Notes: a model not told the origin generated them from the letters alone. DNA of 64,000 nucleotides from Paenibacillus aceris (GCF_017874035.1 NZ_JAGGKV010000018.1:79664-143663); one strand, 5' to 3'. Positions 8,214 through 19,035 are shown, counted from the stretch's first letter. Translations and numbers: made by a program.

Positions 8214-8801
8214 TTAAGCCTCCAGAATAAACAAACGATGTGTGAGCTCATTGAGGCGAGTGTCAATCTGCTGATGTTCTTCTTGGTCTTGCACCATATT
8301 ACGCAAATCAAGAAGATGGTTAATTTGGTCGTAGATCATTTCGATCTCTTGTTCGACTTCTCTCTTCTGGAACATTTCCTGCATGAGGCCAATGGTGTCT
8401 CTGTACTCATAGATGACCGTTACCAATTGCCCTTTGACTTCCTCGATCTTCACAACAGTCCCGCGTTCATAGTAGTAAACCATTGTATAACTAGGGTAAA
8501 TTCGGTTCACCGTGGCGCTTCCTTTAAACTCTGATACTGCCTTACGCATTAAATTAGCCAGTAAAGTATTACTTAATCTGCAGGATCCTGTACATTCATA
8601 TAGGCCCGATTTCTTCTCAAATGAAAGGACGATTTCCTGACCTGCACCATCTTGAAAAACAACCTCTTGATTGCCATTTTCCAAAACTTTCACTTGCAAA
8701 GTCACTTGATGATCCACGAACATTTGAAAAAACCTGAACATCTCGGCTTCTGTTAACTGGAGGCAGGTCTTGACATATTCAGTCGCTAACCTTTGTGCCA
8801 T
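8214..8801 (-). CDS. Uncharacterised conserved-looking protein
   Basis: A 195-residue soluble protein starting MAQRLATEYVK; GAGGGA lies five bases before the ATG at 8801, while the longer in-frame start at 8828 has none. The N-terminal two thirds alternates short helices and beta strands. The last 50 residues (from about MFQKREVEQEIEMIYDQ) are strongly helical and probably coiled coil. There is a CTGSC segment in the middle but no clear metal site. It has its own terminator and appears monocistronic. I do not recognise a function. Confidence 0.75.
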   Translation of the reverse strand: MAQRLATEYVKTCLQLTEAEMFRFFQMFVDHQVTLQVKVLENGNQEVVFQDGAGQEIVLSFEKKSGLYECTGSCRLSNTLLANLMRKAVSEFKGSATVNRIYPSYTMVYYYERGTVVKIEEVKGQLVTVIYEYRDTIGLMQEMFQKREVEQEIEMIYDQINHLLDLRNMVQDQEEHQQIDTRLNELTHRLFILEA

Positions 8802-9026
8802 AAAAATCCCTCGATTCTTTGTTTTCAAGCGATGAACAATTACCTTGTTTATTATTATACTACATGCGTCTCTAATATTCCTGCGTGCATTTCATGATAA
8901 TCCGCCAAATATTCTGAAAAAACCAAGGAAATACGGAATGCCAGTAAATTTCCCCTAGAAAACCTCACTTTCCTGTGTACTTCTTCTTGATTTCCTCGCT
9001 CTTTTGGCATCTTGCTCTTATATACA

Positions 9027-9056
9027 CAAAAAACCGCCCCTTTGAATCAGGACGGC
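9027..9056 (-). terminator. Intrinsic terminator overlapping the engB stop
   Basis: A stem between CCGCCCC (from 9034) and the complementary AGGACGG (to 9055), with one G-T pair, is followed on the minus strand by six T residues. The 3' end of engB forms one arm, so the gene ends inside its own terminator. Confidence 0.7.
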
Positions 9057-9715
9057 TCATGCTCATTTGCTTCTTTAATTGTCTCTATTGGGGCTGCTTC
9101 GGCTTCGGCTGCTTCGGGTTCTGGCTCTCCATAAGCAATAGCTTGCTCCAGGATGCTCCACAACTCGTCCTTCCCAAGCGTAAGCTCAGAGGAAAACATC
9201 AGCGGCTGAACACCTTTGTCCATGCCCAGCGTCTCTCGAACGATCTTGAGATGTTTGGGCCATTGGCTTTTGGGAATCTTATCGGCCTTGGTTGCAACCA
9301 CGAGAACGGGCACGTCATGATGTCTTAGCCATTCATACATGGCTTGATCGTCTTTGGAAGGCGGGTGTCTTAAATCCACCAACTGCATGACGAGGCGCAG
9401 CGTTTCACGATGCATTAAGTAACTCTCAATGAATTTGCCCCATTGCTCCCGTTTCGTTTTGGATACTTTCGCATAGCCGTAACCGGGAAGATCTACAAAA
9501 TATAAGTCCTGATTCACTTTATAATAATTCAATGTTTGGGTTTTACCGGGCTGTGAGCTGGTTCTAGCCAAATTTTTGCGGGAAATCAAGCAGTTAATGA
9601 GCGAGGATTTCCCGACATTAGAACGCCCTGCCAGAGCAATCTCCGGCAAGGCATCCTCTGGATATTGACTAGGTCCAACCGCACTGATTACAAACTCAGC
9701 TTGATTGACTTTCAA
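9047..9715 (-). CDS. engB: Ribosome biogenesis GTPase EngB/YsxC
   Basis: An essential GTPase of the TrmE-Era-EngA-YihA-Septin class that acts in large-subunit assembly. Visible motifs: G1 GRSNVGKSS (about residues 31-39), G3 DLPGYG, G4 TKADK. The 222 residues include an acidic, alanine- and glutamate-rich tail of about 25 residues, longer than in many homologues. The gene follows lonA with 23 bases between them, the same order as in Bacillus subtilis (lonB-lonA-ysxC). Confidence 0.95.
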   Translation of the reverse strand: MKVNQAEFVISAVGPSQYPEDALPEIALAGRSNVGKSSLINCLISRKNLARTSSQPGKTQTLNYYKVNQDLYFVDLPGYGYAKVSKTKREQWGKFIESYLMHRETLRLVMQLVDLRHPPSKDDQAMYEWLRHHDVPVLVVATKADKIPKSQWPKHLKIVRETLGMDKGVQPLMFSSELTLGKDELWSILEQAIAYGEPEPEAAEAEAAPIETIKEANEHEPS

Positions 9716-9738
9716 GATTGTTCAACTACTTTCTATGG

Positions 9739-12084
9739 TTATCCGACATGAGCAGGCGGCCTATTCTTCACAAGCGCATGTTCGAGCACTTGATCCATAT
9801 GGCTAACCGGGATAAAGGTCATCTCATCGCGGACACTTTCTGGAATTTCTACGATATCTTTCTCATTGTCCTGAGGCAGCAGGATGGTACGGATACCAGC
9901 TCGATGTGCAGCAAGCGCCTTTTCCTTCAATCCTCCGATCGGCAGTACGCGGCCGCGGAGCGTGATCTCACCCGTCATAGCGACAGTGCGGGAAACAGGG
10001 ATATTGGTCAGTGCCGAAATCAATGCGGTGGCCATCGTAATGCCAGCTGAAGGACCATCCTTTGGTATCGCACCTTCCGGAATGTGGATGTGAATGTCAT
10101 TCTTCTCGTGGAAATCAGGAGCTATGCCGAGCACATCCGCCCGTGTACGCGTGTAGCTGAAAGCCGCTTGTGCGGATTCCTTCATCACATCACCGAGCTT
10201 ACCTGTCAATGTTAGCTTGCCTGTGCCTTGCATCACTGTAACTTCAATGACCAAGGTGTCTCCTCCGACTTCAGTCCAAGCAAGCCCTGTCACAGCCCCT
10301 ATTTGATCCTTCTCTTCCGCTACGTTATACCGGAACTTCGCAGGACCTAAATAGTCCTTTAAGTTTTCTTCCGTCACATGTACCGGTGTAGAAGGGTCTG
10401 ACACGATTTTTTTGGCGGCTTTCCGGTTCATACCAGCCACTTGCTGTTCCAAATTACGTACGCCGGCTTCACGCGTATATTCACGCACGATCTTCATCAA
10501 AGCCGAATCGTCGACTAGAAGCTGCTCTTCCTCGAGGCCATGGTCTCGTTTTTGCTTAGGCAGCAAATATTTCTTCGCAATTTGCAGTTTCTCAATTTCC
10601 GTATAGCCCGGAATGTACAGAACTTCCATCCGATCTAACAAAGGACGCGGAATGTTGTGTACGGCATTGGCTGTCGTCACGAACATGACATTAGACAAGT
10701 CAAACGGAACTTCAATGAAATGATCACTAAAAGTGCTATTTTGCTCGGGATCAAGAACTTCCAGCAAAGCCGACGCAGGGTCTCCGCGGAAATCCATGGC
10801 CATTTTATCGATTTCGTCTAATAAGAAAACAGGATTATTGGCTCCGGCATTTTTCATACCTTGGACGATCCTGCCGGGCATAGCTCCAACATACGTTCGA
10901 CGATGGCCGCGAATCTCGGCTTCATCTCTCACTCCGCCCAACGAGATGCGGATGAACTGTCTGCCCATCGATCTTGCGATGGAACGGGCAATAGACGTTT
11001 TACCGACCCCTGGCGGGCCAACCAGACATAGGATAGGTCCTTTGAGCTTCTTGACCAGTTTCTGTACGGCTAAATACTCAAGCACGCGCTCTTTCGGCTT
11101 CTCAAGTCCGAAATGATCTTCATTGAGAATCTCTTCCGCCTTATTCAAATCGAGGTCATCCTCGGTTGATTTGGACCAAGGCAAGCCAAGCAGCCAATCG
11201 ATGTAGTTGCGAATAACGCCGCCCTCTGCCGAGGTTGCCGGCATTTTCTCCAGACGGTCGATTTCCTTCTCGACTTTTTCTCGCACTTTATCTGGCAATT
11301 CAGCTTCCGCTAACTGACTACGCAGCTCATCGACTTCGCCTGCGCGGCCTTCCTTGTCTCCAAGCTCCTTCTGAATAGCTTTCATCTGCTCGCGAAGGTA
11401 GTATTCCTTCTGCGTCTTCTCCATTTGCTTCTTGACGCGTTGGCTGATTTTGCGCTCCAGCTCGAGCACTTCCCGCTCATTATTTAAAATATTGAGCATT
11501 TTCTCGAGCCGTTCACGCACATCCACCGTCTCCAAAATGTCCTGCTTATCTTTAATTTTGAGTGACAAATGGCTGCAGATCACATCAGCCAAACGACCTG
11601 GTTCGTCGATATCCGAAACAGCCGCGAGCGTTTCCGGCGTAACCTTTTTAGATAAATTGATATAATGCTCGAACTGATTCAGTACTGTGCGCATCAGCGC
11701 GTCGATCTCTGGATCCGTAATTTCTTGCTCGGGCAGCTCTTTGGCTGTAACTTCGTAATATTCATCATTCACGAGGTACTCTACAATCTCAGCACGCAAC
11801 ACGCCTTCGACTAATACACGAATCGTTCCATTCGGCAGTTTCAGCATTTGCCGCACCTTTGCAATCGTCCCGATGCGATAAATATCTTCTTTGGAAGGCT
11901 CTTCTATGTTGATCTCAGATTGAGAGCAGAGGAGAATCATGCTGTCATCCACCATTGCCCGCTCTAGTGCTTTAACCGATTTCTCCCGCCCTACATCCAG
12001 ATGTAGAACCATGCTCGGATAAACCAGCAGTCCCCTTAGAGGCAATAGCGGCAATCTGCGCACCTTGATTTTTCCGGGTCCCAT
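9739..12084 (-). CDS. lonA: ATP-dependent protease Lon (LonA)
   Basis: A cytosolic AAA+ protease, 781 residues with the ATG at 12084, chosen because GGAGG lies eight bases upstream; the ATG at 12099 has no site. It has an N-terminal substrate-binding domain (about 1-200), a coiled-coil linker, Walker A GPPGVGKT (356-363), Walker B FLLDEID (420-426), and a peptidase domain with the Ser679-Lys722 dyad in DGPSAG and GGLKEK. It follows lonB on the same strand after a gap containing a hairpin leader, and precedes engB. No HrcA or CtsR operator was seen. Confidence 0.97.
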   Translation of the reverse strand: MGPGKIKVRRLPLLPLRGLLVYPSMVLHLDVGREKSVKALERAMVDDSMILLCSQSEINIEEPSKEDIYRIGTIAKVRQMLKLPNGTIRVLVEGVLRAEIVEYLVNDEYYEVTAKELPEQEITDPEIDALMRTVLNQFEHYINLSKKVTPETLAAVSDIDEPGRLADVICSHLSLKIKDKQDILETVDVRERLEKMLNILNNEREVLELERKISQRVKKQMEKTQKEYYLREQMKAIQKELGDKEGRAGEVDELRSQLAEAELPDKVREKVEKEIDRLEKMPATSAEGGVIRNYIDWLLGLPWSKSTEDDLDLNKAEEILNEDHFGLEKPKERVLEYLAVQKLVKKLKGPILCLVGPPGVGKTSIARSIARSMGRQFIRISLGGVRDEAEIRGHRRTYVGAMPGRIVQGMKNAGANNPVFLLDEIDKMAMDFRGDPASALLEVLDPEQNSTFSDHFIEVPFDLSNVMFVTTANAVHNIPRPLLDRMEVLYIPGYTEIEKLQIAKKYLLPKQKRDHGLEEEQLLVDDSALMKIVREYTREAGVRNLEQQVAGMNRKAAKKIVSDPSTPVHVTEENLKDYLGPAKFRYNVAEEKDQIGAVTGLAWTEVGGDTLVIEVTVMQGTGKLTLTGKLGDVMKESAQAAFSYTRTRADVLGIAPDFHEKNDIHIHIPEGAIPKDGPSAGITMATALISALTNIPVSRTVAMTGEITLRGRVLPIGGLKEKALAAHRAGIRTILLPQDNEKDIVEIPESVRDEMTFIPVSHMDQVLEHALVKNRPPAHVG

Positions 12085-12106
12085 CCTCTGCACCTCCATA
12101 TATAGG

Positions 12107-12132
12107 GAGCTTTGAGTCCAAGCTCAAAGTCT
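12107..12132 (-). promoter_or_regulatory. Hairpin in the lonA leader
   Basis: CTTTGAG (12110-12116) and CTCAAAG (12123-12129) form a stem with a six-base loop, just upstream of the lonA ribosome binding site. It is not followed by a T run, so it is more likely a leader stem or operator than a terminator. It does not match the CtsR heptamer repeat. Confidence 0.4.
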
Positions 12133-12234
12133 CTCATTATTTTATTCATCCATTGCCCTTTACATTTTAACAAAACTGCACAGAAAACACCAATTGACAC
12201 CTAACGCACCATGTAAGGTAACGGCAATTCAGAA

Positions 12235-13953
12235 TTACGAATCAATCGTATGCTGTGAATTCGCGTGCAGAATCGGCAAAGTCGATGAAGCAATCGTTCT
12301 ATCTGCGGCATATGGCATAGGAATGACATTATCATGAAGCTCAATGCCTAGAGCAACGCTGAGCACCTCTTCGATGGAATCAGCAGCAATCACTTCGACG
12401 CCTGGTAAATCCGCAAACATCTCTTGCCAATTTTCTTTTGGAATAATGACTTTGGTCGCTCCAGCTTGAAACGCTGCTTCAACCTTAGCGACAACTCCGC
12501 CTACCGGCTTAACTTTTCCGTGTATGCTCATTTCGCCCGTCATGGCCAATTTGTTATCGACAGGAATTTTATGTATCGCAGATGCGATAGCTGTCGCCAT
12601 TGAAATACCGGCAGAAGGCCCGTCGATCGGCACACCGCCTGGGAAATTAATATGCAGATCGTAATCGGAGGTGTTAAATCCAAGCTTGCGAAGGACCGTT
12701 AACACATTTTCCACAGAGCCGCGAGCCATGCTTTTCCGGCGAATCGTCCGAGAGCCTCCTCCCATTTCTTCTTCATCCACAACACCTGTGATGTTGAACT
12801 TCCCTGTACCCGCTGCGGCAATAGGAATTGCGGATACCTCAATCTCAAGTAGAGTACCCAAGTTAGGGCCATAAACCGCTAAACCATTGACAAATCCGAT
12901 CTGTGGCTGTGCTGGCACTTTGCGTTCAGGTCTGGGAGGAATTTGCGATGAATTTACAACCCATTCTATGTCGGAAGCGGTAATTTCATCTCTTTTATCC
13001 GATAAAGCGATACCTGCCGCAAGTTGAATGACATTCACGGCTTCTCTACCGTTGGTTGCGTATTTCATAACAACCCCAACGGCAGCTTCACATTTCTTAA
13101 AACCAATCTTATCCAATGCTTTACGCGCGATCTCTCCGACTTCTTCCGGCAACAGCGGACGGAAAAAGATTTCCAAACAACGCGAACGAATCGCCGGCGG
13201 AATCTCGCTAGGAGTGCGAGTCGTGGCGCCTACTAAGCGGAAGTCCGCAGGAAGGCCGTTTTGAAATATATCATGGATATAGCCTGGAATATTCGTATCT
13301 TCGGAGCTGTAATACGCACTCTCTAGAAATACTTTGCGGTCTTCCAGCACCTTTAATAATTTGTTCATTTGGGTTGGGTGTAATTCACCGATTTCATCGA
13401 TGAACAAAATGCCCCCATGCGCCTTCGTCACAGCACCTGGCTTCGGCTGCGGGATCCCCGCAACGCCCATTGCGCCTGCGCCTTGATAAATAGGATCATG
13501 AACAGAACCGATCAGCGGATCGGCAATCCCTCTTTCGTCAAATCGAGCCGTTGTCGCATCAATCTCTGTAAACTTCGAATCCGGACGGAACGGAGATTCC
13601 TGATTTTTCTTAGCTTCCTCCAATACGACGCGAGCCGCTGCCGTTTTACCTACACCAGGAGGGCCATAAATAAGAACATGCTGTGGATTTGGACCACATA
13701 ATGCAGCTTTTAAAGCTTTAAGACCTTCAACCTGACCTACAATATCCTGCATAGAGGATGGTCTTGTTTTCTCCGAGAGCGGTTTTGTCAGAGAAATGGA
13801 TCTAAGCTTTCTCAGCTTCTCCAACTCTTTCCTGGATTCTCTATCGACAGCAGAACGATTGGTCTGTTGGTTACGCAGTAAATTCCAGAAGTACAGCCCG
13901 ATGACAACCGCAAAAAACACTTGAATTACCATTAAAATAATACTTAGACTCAT
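12235..13953 (-). CDS. lonB: Membrane-anchored ATP-dependent protease LonB
   Basis: A 572-residue Lon-family protease with an N-terminal membrane helix (about residues 3-25) in place of the LonA substrate domain. Walker A is GPPGVGKT (about 95-102) and the catalytic serine lies in DGPSAGISMA. In Bacillus subtilis LonB is a forespore protease made under sigma-F. The start has AAGGAGG upstream. A sequence fitting the sigma-F/G -10 pattern GGNNANANT lies about 100 bases upstream but its -35 is poor. Confidence 0.93.
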   Translation of the reverse strand: MSLSIILMVIQVFFAVVIGLYFWNLLRNQQTNRSAVDRESRKELEKLRKLRSISLTKPLSEKTRPSSMQDIVGQVEGLKALKAALCGPNPQHVLIYGPPGVGKTAAARVVLEEAKKNQESPFRPDSKFTEIDATTARFDERGIADPLIGSVHDPIYQGAGAMGVAGIPQPKPGAVTKAHGGILFIDEIGELHPTQMNKLLKVLEDRKVFLESAYYSSEDTNIPGYIHDIFQNGLPADFRLVGATTRTPSEIPPAIRSRCLEIFFRPLLPEEVGEIARKALDKIGFKKCEAAVGVVMKYATNGREAVNVIQLAAGIALSDKRDEITASDIEWVVNSSQIPPRPERKVPAQPQIGFVNGLAVYGPNLGTLLEIEVSAIPIAAAGTGKFNITGVVDEEEMGGGSRTIRRKSMARGSVENVLTVLRKLGFNTSDYDLHINFPGGVPIDGPSAGISMATAIASAIHKIPVDNKLAMTGEMSIHGKVKPVGGVVAKVEAAFQAGATKVIIPKENWQEMFADLPGVEVIAADSIEEVLSVALGIELHDNVIPMPYAADRTIASSTLPILHANSQHTIDS

Positions 13954-14050
13954 TTGTCATACCTCCTTAGAGTTTCGCCCATCGCTAAACTGGCTTGTCA
14001 GTTCGTCTTTGCTTGGGCAAAACGGTTCGTAAACCTTAGCGATAACTTCC

Positions 14051-14078
14051 ATTATTCCCGTGTAAAAGAAGGTTAATC
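14051..14078 (-). promoter_or_regulatory. Weak candidate forespore promoter of lonB
   Basis: On the minus strand GGGAATAAT (14051-14059) fits the sigma-F/sigma-G -10 pattern GGNNANANT exactly. The -35 would be GATTA (14074-14078), only three of five matches to GYATA, with a 14-base spacer. The idea rests mainly on the known sigma-F control of lonB in Bacillus subtilis. Confidence 0.25.
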
Positions 14079-14147
14079 CAATCCAAGCAAACTTTTGAAC
14101 GACGTATGATAGTCCTTCTCCTGAAGAAGGATAAGAGGAGATATTTC

Positions 14148-14171
14148 ATGCAAAAGGATGTGGCATTTTGA
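14148..14171 (+). CDS. Possible seven-codon leader peptide before the amidase gene
   Basis: An ATG at 14148 has a strong AGAGGAG seven bases upstream and encodes MQKDVAF followed by TGA. Its stop overlaps the TTG start of the following amidase gene. The real gene start has a weaker site (AAAGGATG) inside this reading frame. The arrangement suggests translational coupling, but the small frame could also be accidental. Confidence 0.35.
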   Translation: MQKDVAF

Positions 14172-14857
14172 AGCAATTTTTGACGATCGTCCTACTTTTC
14201 CTTTGCCTCTGTGCAGCAGGCTCTGATGCATACGCTTTTGCAGGGAATCCCCTTCTCCCCTACGCCGATATTATCATCGATGTAGGTCATGGCGGCGTTG
14301 ACTCTGGAGCCAAAGTCGGTAAATACCAAGAAAAAGACATGAATTTAGCCATTTCCAAAAAAACGTACAAGCTTCTTCAGAAAAAAGGCTACCGCGTCAT
14401 TATCAATCGAACGGATGATTATGCTCTAAGCCAAGATAATAAATGGTCCTTTGGAGGAAGACATCGCAAAGACTTGGCACAGCGAGCCGGAATTGCCAAT
14501 ACGATTAAACCCAAAATGATGCTCAGCATGCATATTAACTGGTCAGGCAAGTCCGATCGCAGAGGGCCTCTTGTTTTTCACCAGAATCAATCCGACAGCA
14601 TCCTGCTTGCTAATCTGCTCCAGACATCACTTAATCGTGTATACGGCACAGATGAACTGCCTATACTTGGCAAAAAATATTATGTGCTCAAGAATACCAA
14701 GTGCCCTTCTGTTATCGTGGAGTTCGGATTCATTTCCAATAAACACGACCGCAAACTGCTGAATAGCTCTCATCATCAATCAAAGCTTGCAGAAGCTGTT
14801 AGCCGTGCTGTGGATGAATACTTTGCGATGGTCCATAAAAGCCCTACTTCAAGTTAA
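14168..14857 (+). CDS. N-acetylmuramoyl-L-alanine amidase (Amidase_3 family)
   Basis: A secreted zinc amidase that cleaves the bond between muramic acid and L-alanine in peptidoglycan. The 229-residue chain has a signal peptide (about residues 1-23). The Amidase_3 motifs are IIIDVGHGGVDSGAKVG with the metal-binding His, LSMHINWS with the second His, and VIVEFGFISN with the catalytic Glu. It starts at a TTG, which overlaps the stop of a possible leader peptide. It resembles spore cortex or germination amidases such as CwlD in domain content but is not clearly that protein. It overlaps the next, convergent gene by 14 bases. Confidence 0.85.
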   Translation: MKQFLTIVLLFLCLCAAGSDAYAFAGNPLLPYADIIIDVGHGGVDSGAKVGKYQEKDMNLAISKKTYKLLQKKGYRVIINRTDDYALSQDNKWSFGGRHRKDLAQRAGIANTIKPKMMLSMHINWSGKSDRRGPLVFHQNQSDSILLANLLQTSLNRVYGTDELPILGKKYYVLKNTKCPSVIVEFGFISNKHDRKLLNSSHHQSKLAEAVSRAVDEYFAMVHKSPTSS

Positions 14858-15659
14858 GTTTCACTGTTTGCGATAGAGAGACGAAGGTTGCTTCCTTTTG
14901 CAGAGTTGGAATAGCTTCTTTAATCACTTGAGCCGTTTTCTTGCCGGGGGGGCCTACATGCCCGATAGCAATAACCAAATCTCTGTCTCTGACGAGCTTC
15001 TTAAATCTCACCATCTGCTTGCTAATGTGGCTATACGTATATAGATCATCAAAGAACAGCTGATTTTCTGAAAATGGAACGCCCTTTTGGCTGGCCAATT
15101 TCCCGATCAAGCTTTTTGGTGACGTGCGGCTGTCCAATAAAATAAGATTTCTTTCTTTGCAAATATCCACGAGGATGTTCATGACTCTTTCATCGGCAGT
15201 CGCTTTGGAGCCCATATGATTATTGATGCCTATCGCATAAGGGACATCCTCAATGGCCGCTACGATTCGCTTATGGATCTCATCGCTGGATAAGTCCGTT
15301 GTAATGGCCCCAGGTCCAAGCCAACTCTTCTTACCGCGCACAGGCTCCATAGGTAGGTGCAAAATAACCTCATGGCCTTTGTCGTGAGCCAGCTGAGCAT
15401 CCTGTTTCGTCGAAGGAAGGAATGGCATCACGGCTACTGTGAAAGGAATCGGCAAATTTAACATTTCGGTTGTGCCTTCCATATTATTGCCAAAGTCATC
15501 AATGACAATGGCGACCTTCTTCGTCGTTGATTCAACGACAGGTAGATTGGGAAGGATGCTATCTGCTCCGGAGTGTGCCGGTAGAAGGAACATCGAAATT
15601 CCCATTGTAACAACTAGAGAGATTTGACGCGTTGCCGAGCTTTTTTTAAACAAATTCAT
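14844..15659 (-). CDS. Divergent polysaccharide deacetylase family protein (YibQ-like), secreted
   Basis: A 271-residue protein with a signal peptide (about residues 1-32). The mature part starts with KKVAIVIDDFGNNMEGTTEML and contains ILHLPMEP, GINNHMGSKAT and LLDSRTSP, the diagnostic segments of the divergent deacetylase family (NodB-like barrel with altered metal ligands). Substrate and activity are unknown in this family. AAGGAG precedes the ATG. Its 3' end overlaps the convergent amidase gene, so the two may be a wall-processing pair. Confidence 0.85.
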   Translation of the reverse strand: MNLFKKSSATRQISLVVTMGISMFLLPAHSGADSILPNLPVVESTTKKVAIVIDDFGNNMEGTTEMLNLPIPFTVAVMPFLPSTKQDAQLAHDKGHEVILHLPMEPVRGKKSWLGPGAITTDLSSDEIHKRIVAAIEDVPYAIGINNHMGSKATADERVMNILVDICKERNLILLDSRTSPKSLIGKLASQKGVPFSENQLFFDDLYTYSHISKQMVRFKKLVRDRDLVIAIGHVGPPGKKTAQVIKEAIPTLQKEATFVSLSQTVKLNLK

Positions 15660-15750
15660 GATTATTCTCCTTCACCCTTAGAAGATAAGCTTTCCAGTTT
15701 CTCTCATTATGCTTCTCTTGGGCTCCAAATATGCGTGCAGAGAATAACAA

Positions 15751-15791
15751 AAAGCCGTTAAGATCCCCCCAAGGAGTTTCTTAACGGCTTT
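15751..15791. terminator. Bidirectional terminator between ispG and the deacetylase gene
   Basis: Thirteen-base perfect arms AAAGCCGTTAAGA (15751-15763) and its complement (15779-15791) with a 15-base loop. T runs lie on the ispG side on the minus strand. It sits directly after the ispG stop. Confidence 0.85.
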
Positions 15792-15808
15792 ACTTATCTT
15801 AAATAAAA

Positions 15809-16906
15809 TTAGTGCTTACGACCAGGAATAGCACCTGTTTCTTCGAAGGCTTTTACGATGATATCAATTTCCTTTTTCAACTCGCTGAGAAGCTCTGCCT
15901 CCGGCACTTTACGGATCATCTCTCCGTACCGGAACAGCATACCTTCGCCTCGTGCGCCTGCAATCCCAATATCGGCTTCGCGTGCTTCACCAGGTCCGTT
16001 AACGGCACAGCCAAGGACGGATACTTTAATCGGCACTTTGATCTTGGCAATGTACTCTTCTACCTCATTTGCGATCGAGAACAAGTCAATGTCCAAGCGT
16101 CCACAGGTCGGGCAGGAAACAAGCGTTGCAGCGTTCGTAATTAATCCGAACGTTTTTAACAGTTCACGTGCAACTTTAATCTCTTCAACCGGGTCTGCAC
16201 TAAGCGAAATACGAAGCGTGTTGCCGATTCCCATGTTAAGCAGAGTGCCAATGCCCGCGGCACTTTTCACAGCGCCTGTGAAGAGCGTTCCAGCCTCTGT
16301 AATACCGAGGTGAAGAGGGTAATTGAAAGCTTTCGCAGCTTGCGAGTAAGCGGCAATCGCCATCGGAACATCAGAAGCTTTGAGAGATACGATGATATCT
16401 TGGAAATCGAGCTCTTCTAAAATATTGATATGATATAAGGCACTTTCCACCATAGCTTCCGGCGTCGGATAACCATACTTTTCAAGAAGATGGTTCTCGA
16501 GTGAACCGGCGTTAACACCGATACGAATCGGTATCCCTCGCTCTTTACAGGCTTTAACAACCGCTTCTACTTTTTCGCGGCGCCCGATATTGCCTGGATT
16601 AATCCGCACTTTATCGATCCCATTTTCAATCGCAGCCAGCGCTAAACGGTGGTCAAAATGGATATCGGAAACAAGCGGAATATGAATCTGCTTCTTAATC
16701 TCTTTAATCGCTTCTGCTGCTTCCTTATTGTTCACAGTCACACGAACCAATTGACAGCCTGCTTCTTCCAGACGATGAATCTCAGCAACGGTTGCTTTTA
16801 CATCCGCTGTTTTCGTCGTACACATGCTTTGCATAATGACTTCATTGCTTCCGCCGATCGTTAAGTCGCCTACTCGAACGGCACGCGTGTCTTTTCTATG
16901 GAACAT
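15809..16906 (-). CDS. ispG: 4-hydroxy-3-methylbut-2-enyl diphosphate synthase (flavodoxin)
   Basis: A [4Fe-4S] enzyme of the MEP isoprenoid pathway. With the ATG at 16906 (MFHRKDTRAVRVG) the protein has 365 residues; a GGGAGAG lies upstream, and in-frame starts further out (16948) add an unlikely leader. Cluster ligands are in LVSCPTCGR and VLGCAVNGPGEA, and SDIHFDHRLA and KVRINPGNIG are family motifs. The gene is flanked by clpX and the deacetylase gene; it has its own terminator. The lack of any mevalonate gene nearby says nothing about the rest of the genome. Confidence 0.96.
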   Translation of the reverse strand: MFHRKDTRAVRVGDLTIGGSNEVIMQSMCTTKTADVKATVAEIHRLEEAGCQLVRVTVNNKEAAEAIKEIKKQIHIPLVSDIHFDHRLALAAIENGIDKVRINPGNIGRREKVEAVVKACKERGIPIRIGVNAGSLENHLLEKYGYPTPEAMVESALYHINILEELDFQDIIVSLKASDVPMAIAAYSQAAKAFNYPLHLGITEAGTLFTGAVKSAAGIGTLLNMGIGNTLRISLSADPVEEIKVARELLKTFGLITNAATLVSCPTCGRLDIDLFSIANEVEEYIAKIKVPIKVSVLGCAVNGPGEAREADIGIAGARGEGMLFRYGEMIRKVPEAELLSELKKEIDIIVKAFEETGAIPGRKH

Positions 16907-17004
16907 TATGGTTTCTCTCCCCATGACACCAAACATCCTCCGCTCCAATTTCCTGCATAAGGAAACCGGATTGGAGGCTGTGTGTTCGTTTATGAAATTA
17001 TGGG

Positions 17005-18273
<1,269 letters not shown>

Positions 18274-18285
18274 GGGATCACTCCT

Positions 18286-18876
18286 TTATTTCAAGTCGTT
18301 TCGAGTGATAACCTCGTCGATTAACCCATATGCCTTCGCCTCTTCAGCGCTCATAAAGTTATCCCGGTCGGTGTCTCTTTCGATCTTTTCAAGCGGCTGT
18401 CCCGTACGATCCACATAAATCTGGTTGAGTTTTTGTTTCGTTTTGATAATCCAATCCGCGTGAATCTTAATATCGGTCGCTTGACCTCTTACACCGCCGA
18501 GCGGTTGGTGAATCATAACTTCAGCATTTGGCAGCGCGTATCGCTTGCCTTTGGCGCCTGCTGTTAACAGCAAAGACCCCATACTAGCGGCCATACCTAC
18601 GCAGATGGTAGATACATCCGGTTTAATAAATTGCATGGTATCGAAGATACCCATTCCAGCTGTTACAGATCCACCTGGTGAGTTGATATATAAGTGGATA
18701 TCCTTATCGGGATCCTGAGCAGATAAAAAAAGCAGCTGGGCAATGACCAAATTAGCCACATCATCATCAATGGCGCTCCCAATGAAAATAATGCGGTCCT
18801 TAAGTAGACGCGAGTAAATGTCGTAAGAACGTTCCCCACGTGCCTCTTGTTCAACAACCATAGGAATAAGACTCAT
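18286..18876 (-). CDS. clpP: ATP-dependent Clp protease proteolytic subunit
   Basis: A 196-residue serine protease with the start at MSLIPMVVEQ (18876), where AAGGAG lies eight bases upstream. The triad Ser98 (GMAASMG), His123 (MIHQP) and Asp172 has the standard numbering, confirming this start. It is followed closely by clpX and preceded by tig. No CtsR-type operator was found in the 160 bases upstream. Confidence 0.97.
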   Translation of the reverse strand: MSLIPMVVEQEARGERSYDIYSRLLKDRIIFIGSAIDDDVANLVIAQLLFLSAQDPDKDIHLYINSPGGSVTAGMGIFDTMQFIKPDVSTICVGMAASMGSLLLTAGAKGKRYALPNAEVMIHQPLGGVRGQATDIKIHADWIIKTKQKLNQIYVDRTGQPLEKIERDTDRDNFMSAEEAKAYGLIDEVITRNDLK

Positions 18877-19035
18877 TGTACCAACTCCTTTTGTGGCCAA
18901 AGCCATGTTTTCCAAATTGGGATTCAGTAACAGTTTAACATGTTTGAGCAGCAAAGTCATTTTTTCAGAAGACTGCTATGTATGCAAGGAATTACTTAAG
19001 TTTTTAGGCAGTTTGAGGCTAAAATAGGGTAAAAG

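Noticed and set aside
8130..8534. A 134-codon plus-strand frame
   Set aside because: It is antisense to the uncharacterised gene at 8214-8801 and passes through that gene's terminator.
18877..19030. CtsR or HrcA heat-shock operator upstream of clpP
   Set aside because: No GGTCAAA-type repeat or CIRCE inverted repeat is present.
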